Program-made: the position numbers and the translations under genes | DNA from: Woeseiaceae bacterium | Lineage (GTDB): Bacteria > Pseudomonadota > Gammaproteobacteria > Steroidobacterales > Woeseiaceae | Direction of reading: 5' to 3' | Assembly: GCA_022866645.1 (NCBI GenBank) | Contig: JALHUQ010000353.1 | Span: 1-28,626 of the forward strand | DNA: 28,626 nucleotides | Notes under the pieces: generated by a model | Told to the model about the DNA's origin: nothing | The model's database searches: none | What the model saw: only the letters and a program-made list of their open reading frames with translations | Part shown: positions 8,223 through 16,785 of the stretch, in pieces | How the letters are laid out: the number at the start of each line of letters is the position of its first letter | How positions within the stretch are numbered: the stretch's first letter is position 1

Positions 8223-9158
8223 GTGCCGGTGCCCGCCTCCGGCGACGCCAGTTTCCGACGCTATTTTCGATTGCAAAAGGGGGGAGAAAGTTTCATTGCG
8301 ATGGACGCACCGCCACCTCAGGAGAACTGCCTGCCATTTGTACGTGTCGCGCGCTATCTTGAGGCGATGCAGCTGCAAGCGCCCCGAATCATCGAAGCGG
8401 ATGTTGAGAACGGGTTCTTGCTGCTCACCGATATGGGTAGCGAACAGTATCTTGACCGGCTGCAGCGCGATCCCGATTCGGCCGATGCGCTTTACGGTGC
8501 CGCGATTGATGCGTTACTACGGATGCAGCGTCGTGGCGCGGCCTATCAGTCGATATTGCCACCCTACGATGAAGAATTATTACGCTTCGAGCTGACTCTG
8601 TTTCACGACTGGTTATGTGGCACGCACCTCAATATTGAATTCAGCGACGACGACGAGCGGGCCTGGCAGGCCTGTTGCGACGTACTGGTCGAAAATGCCT
8701 TGGGCCAGCCACAGGTATTCGTGCATCGCGATTATCATTCCCGCAACCTGATGGTGATGGATGACGGGACCCCCGGCATTCTGGATTTTCAGGATGCTGT
8801 TGAAGGGCCGTTCACTTACGACCTTGTGAGTTTACTCAAGGATTGCTACATCCATTGGCCTGCCGAGAGAGTGCGGCTATGGGCGCTCGACTACTATCGA
8901 AGACTCGGTGAGAAAATACACCGGCAGGTGAACGAACAGCGATTTATTCGCTACTTCGAATTGATGGGCGTGCAACGCGAATTGAAGGCCGCCGGCATAT
9001 TTTGCCGTTTGAACTATCGCGACGGAAAGCGAGCCTACCTTGGTGACGTTCCGCGCACTCTTGACTACATCGTCGAGACCGGTCCGCGTTACGCCGAGCT
9101 GGATTTTGTTGTGCGACTGATTAAAGAAAAAGTATTGCCCGCGTGGGACGGCCCTTAA
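8223..9158 (+). CDS. amgK: anomeric N-acetylmuramate/N-acetylglucosamine kinase AmgK
   Basis: Phosphorylates MurNAc at C1 in the peptidoglycan recycling shortcut that bypasses de novo UDP-MurNAc synthesis. It has the aminoglycoside-phosphotransferase fold. With numbering from the GTG at 8223, SGDASFRRYF is at 6-15, the MDAPPPQEN block at 27-35, the catalytic loop HRDYHSRN at 168-175 and metal-binding ILDFQD at 186-191. That GTG is the first ATG/GTG/TTG in the frame, but the frame is open from 8103, and upstream codons encode DSRRVALSLWIDSID, which looks like the normal AmgK N-terminal helix. The true start may be a non-standard ATC at 8139. It overlaps murU by one base (TAATG). Confidence 0.92.
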   Translation: MPVPASGDASFRRYFRLQKGGESFIAMDAPPPQENCLPFVRVARYLEAMQLQAPRIIEADVENGFLLLTDMGSEQYLDRLQRDPDSADALYGAAIDALLRMQRRGAAYQSILPPYDEELLRFELTLFHDWLCGTHLNIEFSDDDERAWQACCDVLVENALGQPQVFVHRDYHSRNLMVMDDGTPGILDFQDAVEGPFTYDLVSLLKDCYIHWPAERVRLWALDYYRRLGEKIHRQVNEQRFIRYFELMGVQRELKAAGIFCRLNYRDGKRAYLGDVPRTLDYIVETGPRYAELDFVVRLIKEKVLPAWDGP

Positions 9159-9808
9159 TGATTGCGATGATACTGGCGGCAGGGCGGGGCGAGCGGCTGA
9201 AACCCTTGACCGACACCACACCGAAAGCGTTGGTCGAAGTTCGCGGTCAGAGCTTGTTGGAGTGGCATCTCGAAAAGATGCATGACGCTGGTATAAGGGA
9301 CGTAGTCATCAATCTTGGCTGGCTGGGCGAAAAAATTGTCGAGCGCGTGGGCTCCGGATCAGGCTACGGACTGAGTGTTGTTTTTAGTCCCGAGGGCGAC
9401 AATGTTCTTGAAACGGGTGGTGGTATTCACAACGCTTTGCCTTTACTTGGCGACAAACCGTTCCTGGTAATGAATGCGGATATCTATACCGATATGCCCA
9501 TTCCGAAGGTCAAATTGGAGGATCAGTCGATGGGACATCTGGTGTTAGTGCCGACACCGGACTATCGTGACCACGGAGATTTCGATCTGGATGATGGAAT
9601 AGTTCGAAATGGCGATTCGCCGGCGCTGACCTTCAGTGGTGTATCGGTATACCGACCGGAATTCTTCGACGCCTGCGAACCAGGCCGATTCTCCATTGTC
9701 CCAATGCTCCGCAGAGCGGCTGACGCGCGTCAAATACAAGGTTCGTTGTACGAAGGCCAGTGGGCAGATATAGGAACAACGGAACGACTGGCGACCCTGA
9801 ATCAGTAG
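9158..9808 (+). CDS. murU: N-acetylmuramate alpha-1-phosphate uridylyltransferase MurU
   Basis: Nucleotidyltransferase that converts MurNAc-1-phosphate, made by AmgK, to UDP-MurNAc. The N-terminal LAAGRGERLKPLTD (6-19) is the nucleotide-binding loop of sugar-phosphate nucleotidyltransferases, and LETGGGI, near residues 87-93, and MNADIYTD, near 107-114, follow as expected. The ATG at 9158 is preferred over the in-frame ATG at 9143 because it abuts the amgK stop and gives the standard MIAMILAAG start. The 216 aa length fits MurU. The amgK-murU pair is a known conserved module in Pseudomonas-like bacteria, which separates it from glucose-1-phosphate thymidylyltransferases. Confidence 0.93.
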   Translation: MIAMILAAGRGERLKPLTDTTPKALVEVRGQSLLEWHLEKMHDAGIRDVVINLGWLGEKIVERVGSGSGYGLSVVFSPEGDNVLETGGGIHNALPLLGDKPFLVMNADIYTDMPIPKVKLEDQSMGHLVLVPTPDYRDHGDFDLDDGIVRNGDSPALTFSGVSVYRPEFFDACEPGRFSIVPMLRRAADARQIQGSLYEGQWADIGTTERLATLNQ

Positions 9809-9818
9809 ACAGTGCCAG

Positions 9819-10430
9819 TCATTCGGCCGAGAACCCCAGGTGTTTCAGAAAATGTGGCAACAGTTTCTTCGAGGCATCCTCAAGTGACAGGCTGATTCCC
9901 AGCCGCTTCAAGTCCGTCATTTGAAGTTCCGCGTAACCGCAGGGATTGATGAGCGTAAAAGGCTCAAGGTCAACGTCCACATTCAAAGCCATGCCGTGAA
10001 AACTGGCACCGCGACGAATCCGCAGTCCAACACTCGCAAGCTTTTCGCCGGCAACGTAGACGCCCGGCGCGTCTGCGCGGGCGGCTGCGACAACGTCATG
10101 CGCGGCTACAAGATCTACAACACTTTGTTCGAGCGCCGTGACCAACTTACGCACACCGATATTCGAGCGTCTGATGTCGATGAGCGGATACACCATCAAC
10201 TGGCCGGGCCCGTGATAGGTAACCTGACCGCCGCGATCGATTTGCACGACCGGAATGTCACCGGGCGCGAGCAAGTGTTCTGCGCTGGCGTTCAGACCCA
10301 TCGTAAATACCGGTGGGTGTTCTACGAACCAGATTTCGTCGGCAGTGTTTTCGTCGCGCGCGTCAGTGAAATTCTGCATTTCGCGCCACAACGGAATGTA
10401 GTCCTGGCGGCCGCGAAAAATGGTCTTCAT
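9819..10430 (-). CDS. lipB: octanoyl-(acyl-carrier protein) transferase
   Basis: Transfers octanoate from ACP to lipoyl domains, the first step of lipoate synthesis. RGGQVTYHGPGQ (66-77) is the family signature. The catalytic pair is visible as K130 (GEKLASVGLRI) and C164 (INPCG). Length of 203 aa is usual. The start overlaps the ybeD stop by four bases (ATGA), so it is the last gene of the cell-shape cluster. lipA, which commonly follows lipB, is absent; murU converges ten bases away instead. Confidence 0.96.
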   Translation of the reverse strand: MKTIFRGRQDYIPLWREMQNFTDARDENTADEIWFVEHPPVFTMGLNASAEHLLAPGDIPVVQIDRGGQVTYHGPGQLMVYPLIDIRRSNIGVRKLVTALEQSVVDLVAAHDVVAAARADAPGVYVAGEKLASVGLRIRRGASFHGMALNVDVDLEPFTLINPCGYAELQMTDLKRLGISLSLEDASKKLLPHFLKHLGFSAE

Positions 10431-10690
10431 AGAGCCATCAGTACGTCGTCGTGTGCGGAGGCGTCGCGGTAAATGTCATCGAGCTGCTGCTGACTGGTTG
10501 CGGTCACTGTCACCGTGATGGAGACGAAATTGCCCTTGGCGCTGAGGTTTACATAGATCGCTTCTTCGGCGACAGGACCGACGTGGTGCTCAACCAGCCC
10601 GCGCGCAATGGCACGAAACTCGGGCGTATCCCGGCCCATCATCTTGATCGGGAATTCGCACGGAAACTTAATTGCCGATTCTTCAGACAT
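10427..10690 (-). CDS. ybeD: YbeD/DUF493 family protein
   Basis: Small cytosolic protein (87 aa) of the DUF493/UPF0250 family, which has an ACT-like alpha/beta fold and no settled function. Family features are IKFPCEFPIKMMGRD (7-21), the SAKGNFVSITVTVTA strand, and a tail of the DIYRDASAHDDVLMAL type. It lies one base from dacA and overlaps lipB, the same order (dacA-ybeD-lipB) as in E. coli, which supports a regulatory role near lipoate or cell-wall genes but does not prove one. Confidence 0.9.
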   Translation of the reverse strand: MSEESAIKFPCEFPIKMMGRDTPEFRAIARGLVEHHVGPVAEEAIYVNLSAKGNFVSITVTVTATSQQQLDDIYRDASAHDDVLMAL

Positions 10691-10691
10691 G

Positions 10692-11834
10692 TCACTCGAA
10701 CCAGAGACTTACACTGTCTTTCATGGTTTGCCAAAATGTTCCGGACGGATTGTCTTCGAGGGCGCGTAATGGCGCCTTGATGAGCTCGTCCCCGTCGAGG
10801 CTGATAATAAGCTCGGCTACAGCTTGTCCAGTGGCCAGCGGAGCAACGACCACAGCAGGAATATCCAGTTTCGACTCCAGCTTGTCGTAAGAGCCGCGGC
10901 GGACCGTAATGTAAAGGTCCTCGAGTACGCCCAGGCGGGAATACTCGTTTGCAGACTTCCAGACTCGTGCTGTGGAAATTTCCTCGCCCGCCTTGAACAG
11001 CAAACGCGTCTCAAAAAAACGAAAACCGTAATTCAGCAGCGCCTGACTGCCATCCGCGCGTGCCTTCGTGCTGGACGTGCCGAGCACTACCGAAATAATT
11101 CGCATGTCGTCGCGCCTGGCTGAGGCAACGAGGCAATATCCGGCATCTTCGGTATGGCCGGTCTTGAGGCCATCAACCGAATCATCACGCCACAGCAACG
11201 AGTTGCGATTGCTCTGTTTGATGCCGTTGAACGTGAATTCTTTTTCTGCATGCATCGGATAATATTCAGGGAACTGTTCGATAAGCGCGCGAGCCAGTGT
11301 TGCCAGATCGCGCGCCGTGGTCCGGTGGTCGTCGCCAGGTAAGCCGGTTGCGTTCTGGAAATGACTCGAGTGCAGGCCGATTGCGGCCGCCTGCTGATTC
11401 ATCATCTCGGCAAAAACGTCCTCGCTGCCAGCGATGTGTTCTGCGAGCGCGACGCTCGCGTCGTTTCCGGACTGCACGATCATGCCCAACAACAGATCAT
11501 GAACCGTTACTCGTTTGCCAACTTCAACAAACATGCGCGAGCCTTCCGCTCGCCAGGCTTTCTCGCTGATGGTCACTTCGTCTTCGAGGGAAATCTGGCC
11601 CTGTTTCAGGGCACTAAAGACCACATACGTTGTCATGATTTTCGTCAGGCTCGCCGGTGCCAGTGACTCATCCGCATTCAGCGCCGCCAATTCGTAGCCA
11701 GTCCGGCTGTCGATGACCAGATAGCCCTTGGCACCGATGACGGGGGCCGCCGGGGCCGGCATGGACTCAGCATAAGATATTGAAAATACAAACAAAAAAA
11801 GAATCGCGAACGCGCTGCGTAAAGTATGGGACAT
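10692..11834 (-). CDS. dacA: D-alanyl-D-alanine carboxypeptidase (PBP5/6 type)
   Basis: Periplasmic penicillin-binding protein that removes the terminal D-Ala from pentapeptides and so limits cross-linking. A signal peptide covers about 1-22. Active-site motifs are S62-LT-K65 (SxxK), S122-G-N124 (SGN) and K224-T-G226. The C-terminal PBP5-associated beta domain extends to a final stretch ending TMKDSVSLWFE, the amphipathic membrane anchor typical of the family. An AGAGG-like site (CAGAGG) precedes the ATG by four bases. At 380 aa it matches DacA/DacC; which paralogue it is cannot be told. Confidence 0.95.
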   Translation of the reverse strand: MSHTLRSAFAILFLFVFSISYAESMPAPAAPVIGAKGYLVIDSRTGYELAALNADESLAPASLTKIMTTYVVFSALKQGQISLEDEVTISEKAWRAEGSRMFVEVGKRVTVHDLLLGMIVQSGNDASVALAEHIAGSEDVFAEMMNQQAAAIGLHSSHFQNATGLPGDDHRTTARDLATLARALIEQFPEYYPMHAEKEFTFNGIKQSNRNSLLWRDDSVDGLKTGHTEDAGYCLVASARRDDMRIISVVLGTSSTKARADGSQALLNYGFRFFETRLLFKAGEEISTARVWKSANEYSRLGVLEDLYITVRRGSYDKLESKLDIPAVVVAPLATGQAVAELIISLDGDELIKAPLRALEDNPSGTFWQTMKDSVSLWFE

Positions 11835-11863
11835 ACGGCCTCTGGAGATAAAAGCGGAATCGG

Positions 11864-11878
11864 CGCGTATTGTACGCG
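11864..11878. repeat. short perfect hairpin between rlpA and dacA
   Basis: CGCGTA and TACGCG form a 6-bp perfect stem around TTG, starting two bases past the rlpA stop codon. There is no T tract, so it is more likely an mRNA-stability or processing element than a terminator. dacA follows on the same transcript, so it could set different levels for the two genes. Confidence 0.4.
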
Positions 11879-11879
11879 G

Positions 11880-12734
11880 CTAGTCTGTAATAAGGTAAGG
11901 GTCAGTGATACCGAGGTTTTCCAATTTCTCAACCAGCTGGTCGTACCGGGCGACATCCGCTACCGGCCCAATGCGGACACGATAAAGGGTGGGGCTGGCC
12001 GAGGTGTCCTCGTAGATAAAAGCGCCGCTGACGCCGGACTGCGACAGCATCGCCAGTCGCCGTTCGGCATTCATGCGATCGCCAAATGCGCCGACCTGCA
12101 CAACTATTCGGGGCTGGCTGGAGGGCGAGGTTACGGCGGGTGTCGAAGCCAACGGCGGTTTGGGTGGTGTTGTGGCGCGAACAGGACGATCGCCCTGCGG
12201 CGCGTCGAAATTGTAGGCGGTGACCTCCACCAGACCTGTTCCGTCGCGAATAATGTCGAGCTTGAGTGCGGCGGCATACGACAAATCGATGATGCGATTG
12301 GCGACGAACGGTCCACGGTCATTAACCCGAACGACAACGGTCTTATTGTTGCTCAGATTTCTAACTTGCACATAGGTCGGTAGCGGCAAGGTTTTGTGTG
12401 CGGCGGTCATGGAATACATATCGTAGACCTCACGATTTGAGGTCAGGTTGCCGTGAAATTTCGTGCCATACCAGGACGCGACACCGCGCTCCTGATAGCC
12501 GGTGCTGCTCTGCATCACGGTGTAGGTCTTGTTGAGCACCTCGTATTTCGGACCGTCGCCCATGTCTCGACCGTTGCCGTAACGACTGCGCGGTTCCGGC
12601 CTGGGCACGGCATCTCCCGGCAAATCGGGAATTCGGCCGCTACCCGGACCATCATTCTTGCTTCTGTTGCCGCCGCAGCCAGCGAGGACAATTGCGACCG
12701 CAAACACTATCGCTGCGACAGTACTACGACGCAT
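11880..12734 (-). CDS. rlpA: septal ring lytic transglycosylase, lipoprotein RlpA
   Basis: Outer-membrane lipoprotein; the Pseudomonas homologue cleaves peptide-free (denuded) glycan strands. The lipobox is LAGC with acylated C20. A disordered linker leads to the double-psi beta-barrel domain (about 78-172) containing GVASWYGTKFHG (84-95), E102, H113 (AAHKTLP) and D139 (NDRGPF), which correspond to residues needed for activity. A SPOR domain (about 207-284) should direct it to denuded glycans. The usual TANGE motif reads TSNRE here, a small deviation. The ATG lies 11 bases inside the end of mltB, so the two genes are coupled. Confidence 0.95.
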   Translation of the reverse strand: MRRSTVAAIVFAVAIVLAGCGGNRSKNDGPGSGRIPDLPGDAVPRPEPRSRYGNGRDMGDGPKYEVLNKTYTVMQSSTGYQERGVASWYGTKFHGNLTSNREVYDMYSMTAAHKTLPLPTYVQVRNLSNNKTVVVRVNDRGPFVANRIIDLSYAAALKLDIIRDGTGLVEVTAYNFDAPQGDRPVRATTPPKPPLASTPAVTSPSSQPRIVVQVGAFGDRMNAERRLAMLSQSGVSGAFIYEDTSASPTLYRVRIGPVADVARYDQLVEKLENLGITDPYLITD

Positions 12735-13749
12735 TGCCGTCGGCGTCTGCAGCGAGCTTCAGGGAAATCTGCTGACCCAGCTGGTGTGCAGCGAGCGCGT
12801 ACATCACGCTGCGGTTATATTTTGTGATGACAAAAAAGTTATGAAAACCAACCCAGTGTTCTATGCCGTCGTCGCCTTGGTAGGTCAGGAGCTGGCCCTT
12901 GCTGTCCGCGCACAAGTCCGTTGAAAACATCACGCCTTTCTTGCTCAGTGACTCAACCGTATCGGTGCTCTCGAGCGTGTTCTCTGGCTCCGGAATCGGG
13001 CCGCTCCACGTGTTACTCAAAGTGGCCAGCGTGACAACCTCTTCGCCGACGCGCCAGCGGTGTGCCAGAAAGTAATTGGCGATACTGCCTGCGGTATCAG
13101 CCCAGCTATTCCAGATGTCGCGCTTGCCGTCTCCGCTGGCGTCGACCGCGTACGCGCGGAAACTGGATGGCATGAACTGGGGTCTGCCCATAGCGCCAGC
13201 GTAGGATCCCATCGGGACGGTCGGATCCAGTTCCTCTTCACGCGCAAGAATCAGAAACTCCATCAACTCTTTGCGAAAAAACGTTTGGCGCGGCGGGTAA
13301 TTGAATGCCAGCGTCGCCAGCGCATCGATCACTCTGTCTTTTCCCGTTATGCGCCCGAAGTAAGTCTCGACGCCGATGATACCGACCAGTATCTCGCCAG
13401 GAACACCTGTCTCAAGCGTGATGCGCTCAAGCATTTCCTTGTTTTCAAGCCAAAACGCAGCACCCGCATCGACGCGTTCGGGCGTGATGAAGATCTTGCG
13501 GTATTCGCCCCAGGTCAGTTTGCGTTCTGCAGGCGTGGAAATCTTCTCTACGATGCTTGCCTTGATCTCAGCTTTGGCGAGTAACTTGGTCAGCGCATCG
13601 CGGTTGAAGTCGTGCTTCTCAACCATTTCATTGATGAACTCGACGACATCCTTCTGTTTCAGGTTGACGTGAACCTTTGCGAACGCGAGGGAGGGGGTTG
13701 CGGAAATAATCAGCGCTAGTACGCCAGCGAACAAATGTTTGTTTGTCAT
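12724..13749 (-). CDS. mltB: lytic murein transglycosylase B
   Basis: Periplasmic enzyme that cleaves the MurNAc-GlcNAc bond with formation of 1,6-anhydroMurNAc, the product that feeds recycling. Catalytic glutamate E128 sits in GIIGVETYFGRITG (124-137), and the SLT-B-type MGRPQFMPSSFRAYAVD block follows. The N-terminus is a classical signal peptide (1-24, ending AFA) with no lipobox cysteine, so this form should be soluble, unlike lipoprotein MltB of E. coli. Length is 341 aa. It lies ten bases after rodA and overlaps rlpA. Confidence 0.94.
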   Translation of the reverse strand: MTNKHLFAGVLALIISATPSLAFAKVHVNLKQKDVVEFINEMVEKHDFNRDALTKLLAKAEIKASIVEKISTPAERKLTWGEYRKIFITPERVDAGAAFWLENKEMLERITLETGVPGEILVGIIGVETYFGRITGKDRVIDALATLAFNYPPRQTFFRKELMEFLILAREEELDPTVPMGSYAGAMGRPQFMPSSFRAYAVDASGDGKRDIWNSWADTAGSIANYFLAHRWRVGEEVVTLATLSNTWSGPIPEPENTLESTDTVESLSKKGVMFSTDLCADSKGQLLTYQGDDGIEHWVGFHNFFVITKYNRSVMYALAAHQLGQQISLKLAADADGNAS

Positions 13750-13759
13750 CGGGACTTCA

Positions 13760-14908
13760 TTAGTGAGGCAATAATTTCCGGTGTGAGTGGATCGACATCA
13801 GAATACCGAATCCCATCATCAACGTCACCATGGACGTACCGCCGTAGCTGACGAGGGGCAGTGGCACGCCGACCACCGGAACCAGTCCGGTCACCATGGC
13901 GGTGTTGACAAAGACGTAAACGAGAAACGTCAGACTGATCGAACCCGCCAAAAGCCGGGAGTAGGTGTCGTGTGCTTGAACTGCAATATAGAGACCGCGG
14001 CCAATAACGAACATGTACAGAACAAGCAGGCCCAGAACGCCAAACAAGCCAAACTCTTCACCGAGTACGGCGAAGATGAAATCCGTATGTCGCTCCGGCA
14101 GAAACTCGAGATGCGCCTGCGAGCCATTCGTCCATCCTTTGCCAAACAGGCCACCGGAGCCAATAGCGATCTTGGATTGAATGATGTTGTAGCCGGCGCC
14201 GAGCGGATCGCTGTCCGGATCAAACAACGTCAACACACGCTGCTTTTGATAGTCCTGCATGAAATTCCACAACACGAGCGCGCCCGGTACGGTGAGTGCA
14301 CCGAGTCCGAACAGGAGTTTGAACGACATGCCCGCGAGGATGATGACGATAACGCCGGATGCCGCTATTAGCAGTGCGGTACCAAGGTCCGGTTGCTTGG
14401 CTATCATGTACGTCGGCACCGCGATGAGCAGCGTAATCATCGCCAGATGGCCGATTTTGGGAGGTATATGGCGGTCGTGCAAATACCAGGCTGTCATCAT
14501 AGGAACAGCAAGTTTCAGTGCCTCGGACGGTTGAAACCGAATGCCGACATCAAGCCAGCGACGTGCGCCTTGCCCGACGTCACCTTTCGTTAGCACCAGT
14601 AGCAGCAATAGCAAGCCGGCCGCATATCCCCACGGCGTCCAGCGCCGCAAGAAATCCGGCGGCAATTGCGCGACGATCAGCATGGCGACCAGCGCGACGC
14701 TGAGTCGAATAGCCTGATTGACGATCAGGTGAGAGTCTTCACCGGACGCGCTATAAAGCACAAACAAGCCAAATACGCAGATGAGCAGCAGGCCGCTCAG
14801 CAACGGACCGTCGATATTAAATCGGCGTACGATTCCGGAAAAGTCTCTCAGGGGGGGCGTCCCGGGCGAAAACAGGCGCTGCGGTTCACGGAGTCGCATT
14901 TTTGCCAT
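13760..14908 (-). CDS. rodA: peptidoglycan glycosyltransferase RodA
   Basis: SEDS-family membrane polymerase that works with PBP2 to build lateral-wall glycan. About ten hydrophobic segments are evident, the first near residues 38-52. Family-typical blocks are GQGARRWLDVG, the QPDLGTALL segment, and a C-terminal region with PLPLVSYGGTSM, which contains the conserved late loop of SEDS proteins. Length is 382 aa. The ATG lies inside the end of mrdA (23-base overlap; an alternative ATG three codons later reduces it to 14). FtsW is ruled out by pairing with mrdA and the mre genes. Confidence 0.95.
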   Translation of the reverse strand: MAKMRLREPQRLFSPGTPPLRDFSGIVRRFNIDGPLLSGLLLICVFGLFVLYSASGEDSHLIVNQAIRLSVALVAMLIVAQLPPDFLRRWTPWGYAAGLLLLLLVLTKGDVGQGARRWLDVGIRFQPSEALKLAVPMMTAWYLHDRHIPPKIGHLAMITLLIAVPTYMIAKQPDLGTALLIAASGVIVIILAGMSFKLLFGLGALTVPGALVLWNFMQDYQKQRVLTLFDPDSDPLGAGYNIIQSKIAIGSGGLFGKGWTNGSQAHLEFLPERHTDFIFAVLGEEFGLFGVLGLLVLYMFVIGRGLYIAVQAHDTYSRLLAGSISLTFLVYVFVNTAMVTGLVPVVGVPLPLVSYGGTSMVTLMMGFGILMSIHSHRKLLPH

Positions 14909-16784
14909 ACCCCAGATATTGATCCATGACCGCCTTGGCTATGGGGGCGGCGACACCACTGCCGCTCTGGCCATTTTCAACAATAACGGCTACGGCGATT
15001 TGCGGACTATCAAACGGTGCGAAAGCGATAAAGAGCGCGTGATCGCGCTGCCGTTCAAGCAGTTTCTCTGCGTCGTATTTCTCGTCCTGTGCAATCGATA
15101 CTATCTGTGCCGTGCCGCTCTTGCCCGCCATTTGATACGGAGCACCGGTGCCGACGGCGCGAGCGGTGCCGCGTGGCCCTTGCATCACGCTATGCATCGC
15201 CTCAAGCACGAAGTCCCAATAAAAACTATTGTCGATAGCAACGTTTTCCAATGACTCAGGTTGAACCAATACTCGATCTCCGCTGAGCGTATCCTCAACG
15301 GCTGCGACCAGATGTGGGCGATACCGGGTACCGCGGTTTCCCAACGTTCCCGCCGCGACGGCGAGCTGTAGCGGCGTTACCAACATGAAACCCTGACCGA
15401 CAGACGCGATGACTGTTTCGCCGTGATACCAGCGTTGATTGTCACGGTCTCGAAAATTATTGCGTTTCCATTCTTTCGACGGCACGACGCCGGGCCGTTC
15501 GCCAAGAATGTCGATGCGGCTCGCACTGCCAAGACCGAAACGGGTCAGGTATTCGTGCATATTATCGATGCCGAGGTCGTTGCTGATCTCGTAAAAATAC
15601 ACGTCGCAGGATTGTTCGATCGCGTCGTGCAAATCGACGGGTCCGTGACCGTTAGGCTTCCAGTCACGGTAGCGATGCTCGTTACCTTCCAGCTGGAAGT
15701 AGCCTCTGCAAATGCTCTTGCGCGTCAGATTGGTCGCGCCCGTTGCGAGTGCGGCCAGCGCCAACATCGGCTTGATCGTGGAGCCTGGCGGATACGTGCC
15801 ACGAATTGTTCGATCAAACAGCGGCAAGTCCAGGTCATTTTGCAATTCGTTGTATTGGTCCTTGCTCATGCCGACGGCGAACAGATTCGGGTCAAACGAA
15901 GGCGAACTAACCATCGCCAGAACTTCGCCGTTAGTGGGATCCAGTGCCACAACAGCGCCGCGCCGACCTTCGAGCGCGTTGTAGGCGACCTGCTGCAGGT
16001 CGACATCCAGGCTTAGGTAGATGTTGGAGCCAGGAGCGGCAGTCTGGTCCGTAGGCAGAGAATCGAGCAGCTCAGTCGTGTTTGCAGCGACATTCCGCCC
16101 GCGGGCATTGGTGATGAGATGCCGATATCCAGCGTAACCCTGCAGGTCGTTCTCGAAGCTGCTTTCAACCCCGGTCTTGCCGGTATGCGAGGTACCGGCG
16201 TAGCGCGCGAGCTCCAGGCGTTGTACGTCGTTGGTGTCCAGAGCGCCGACATAGCCGACGGCATGCGCAAATAGCTCGCCGTAGGGATAGTGGCGCACCA
16301 GTCTCGGCTGGAAGTCGACACCGGGGAATCGCGGTCGCTGAATAGCGAAGTTTGCGATTTCCTGATCCGTCATGCGGAATTTTAGTGTGACAGGCTTGAA
16401 TTGCTGGCTACTGCCGCTCAATGCCCTGAACCGAGGAATATCGGCGGCCTCGATCAGATTGATTGCCGCGAGTCGGTTCAAGGTGTCGTCAATATCATCG
16501 ACCTGCTCAGGTATTAATTCGAGCTGGTAGGCCGGAAGATTCTCGGCAATCACGCGACCTTTGCGATCAAAGATCAGTCCACGTATCGGCGGCACGGCCT
16601 CAATGCGCACACGATTACCCTGTGACTTCTCCGCAAACAATTCGTGGTCGAAGACCTGTAACTGAACGAGGCGGGCGGTGACCAGACCGAGAAGCACGAA
16701 TGACACTACAGAGGCGATCACGACTCTGCCGATAAACAGACGTCGTTCCGAGTGGTGGTCCTTGATCGGTGAAAGCAGTCTCAC
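14886..16784 (-). CDS. mrdA: penicillin-binding protein 2 (elongation transpeptidase)
   Basis: Transpeptidase of the elongasome, anchored by one N-terminal membrane helix (about 20-42). The pedestal region follows and the transpeptidase domain carries S335-TIK (SxxK), S392-CD (SxN variant normal for PBP2) and K555-SGT. IRGLIFDRKGRVIAEN (67-82) is a typical class B PBP motif. Length is 632 aa. It begins one base from the mreD stop and overlaps rodA, so scaffold, polymerase and transpeptidase genes are on one transcript. Confidence 0.97.
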   Translation of the reverse strand: MRLLSPIKDHHSERRLFIGRVVIASVVSFVLLGLVTARLVQLQVFDHELFAEKSQGNRVRIEAVPPIRGLIFDRKGRVIAENLPAYQLELIPEQVDDIDDTLNRLAAINLIEAADIPRFRALSGSSQQFKPVTLKFRMTDQEIANFAIQRPRFPGVDFQPRLVRHYPYGELFAHAVGYVGALDTNDVQRLELARYAGTSHTGKTGVESSFENDLQGYAGYRHLITNARGRNVAANTTELLDSLPTDQTAAPGSNIYLSLDVDLQQVAYNALEGRRGAVVALDPTNGEVLAMVSSPSFDPNLFAVGMSKDQYNELQNDLDLPLFDRTIRGTYPPGSTIKPMLALAALATGATNLTRKSICRGYFQLEGNEHRYRDWKPNGHGPVDLHDAIEQSCDVYFYEISNDLGIDNMHEYLTRFGLGSASRIDILGERPGVVPSKEWKRNNFRDRDNQRWYHGETVIASVGQGFMLVTPLQLAVAAGTLGNRGTRYRPHLVAAVEDTLSGDRVLVQPESLENVAIDNSFYWDFVLEAMHSVMQGPRGTARAVGTGAPYQMAGKSGTAQIVSIAQDEKYDAEKLLERQRDHALFIAFAPFDSPQIAVAVIVENGQSGSGVAAPIAKAVMDQYLGYGKNATP

Positions 16785-16785
16785 C

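Noticed and set aside
15423..16016. Long plus-strand open frame of 197 codons opposite mrdA
   Set aside because: It lies antisense to an intact, motif-complete PBP2 gene and has no recognisable domain; it arises from the codon bias of mrdA.
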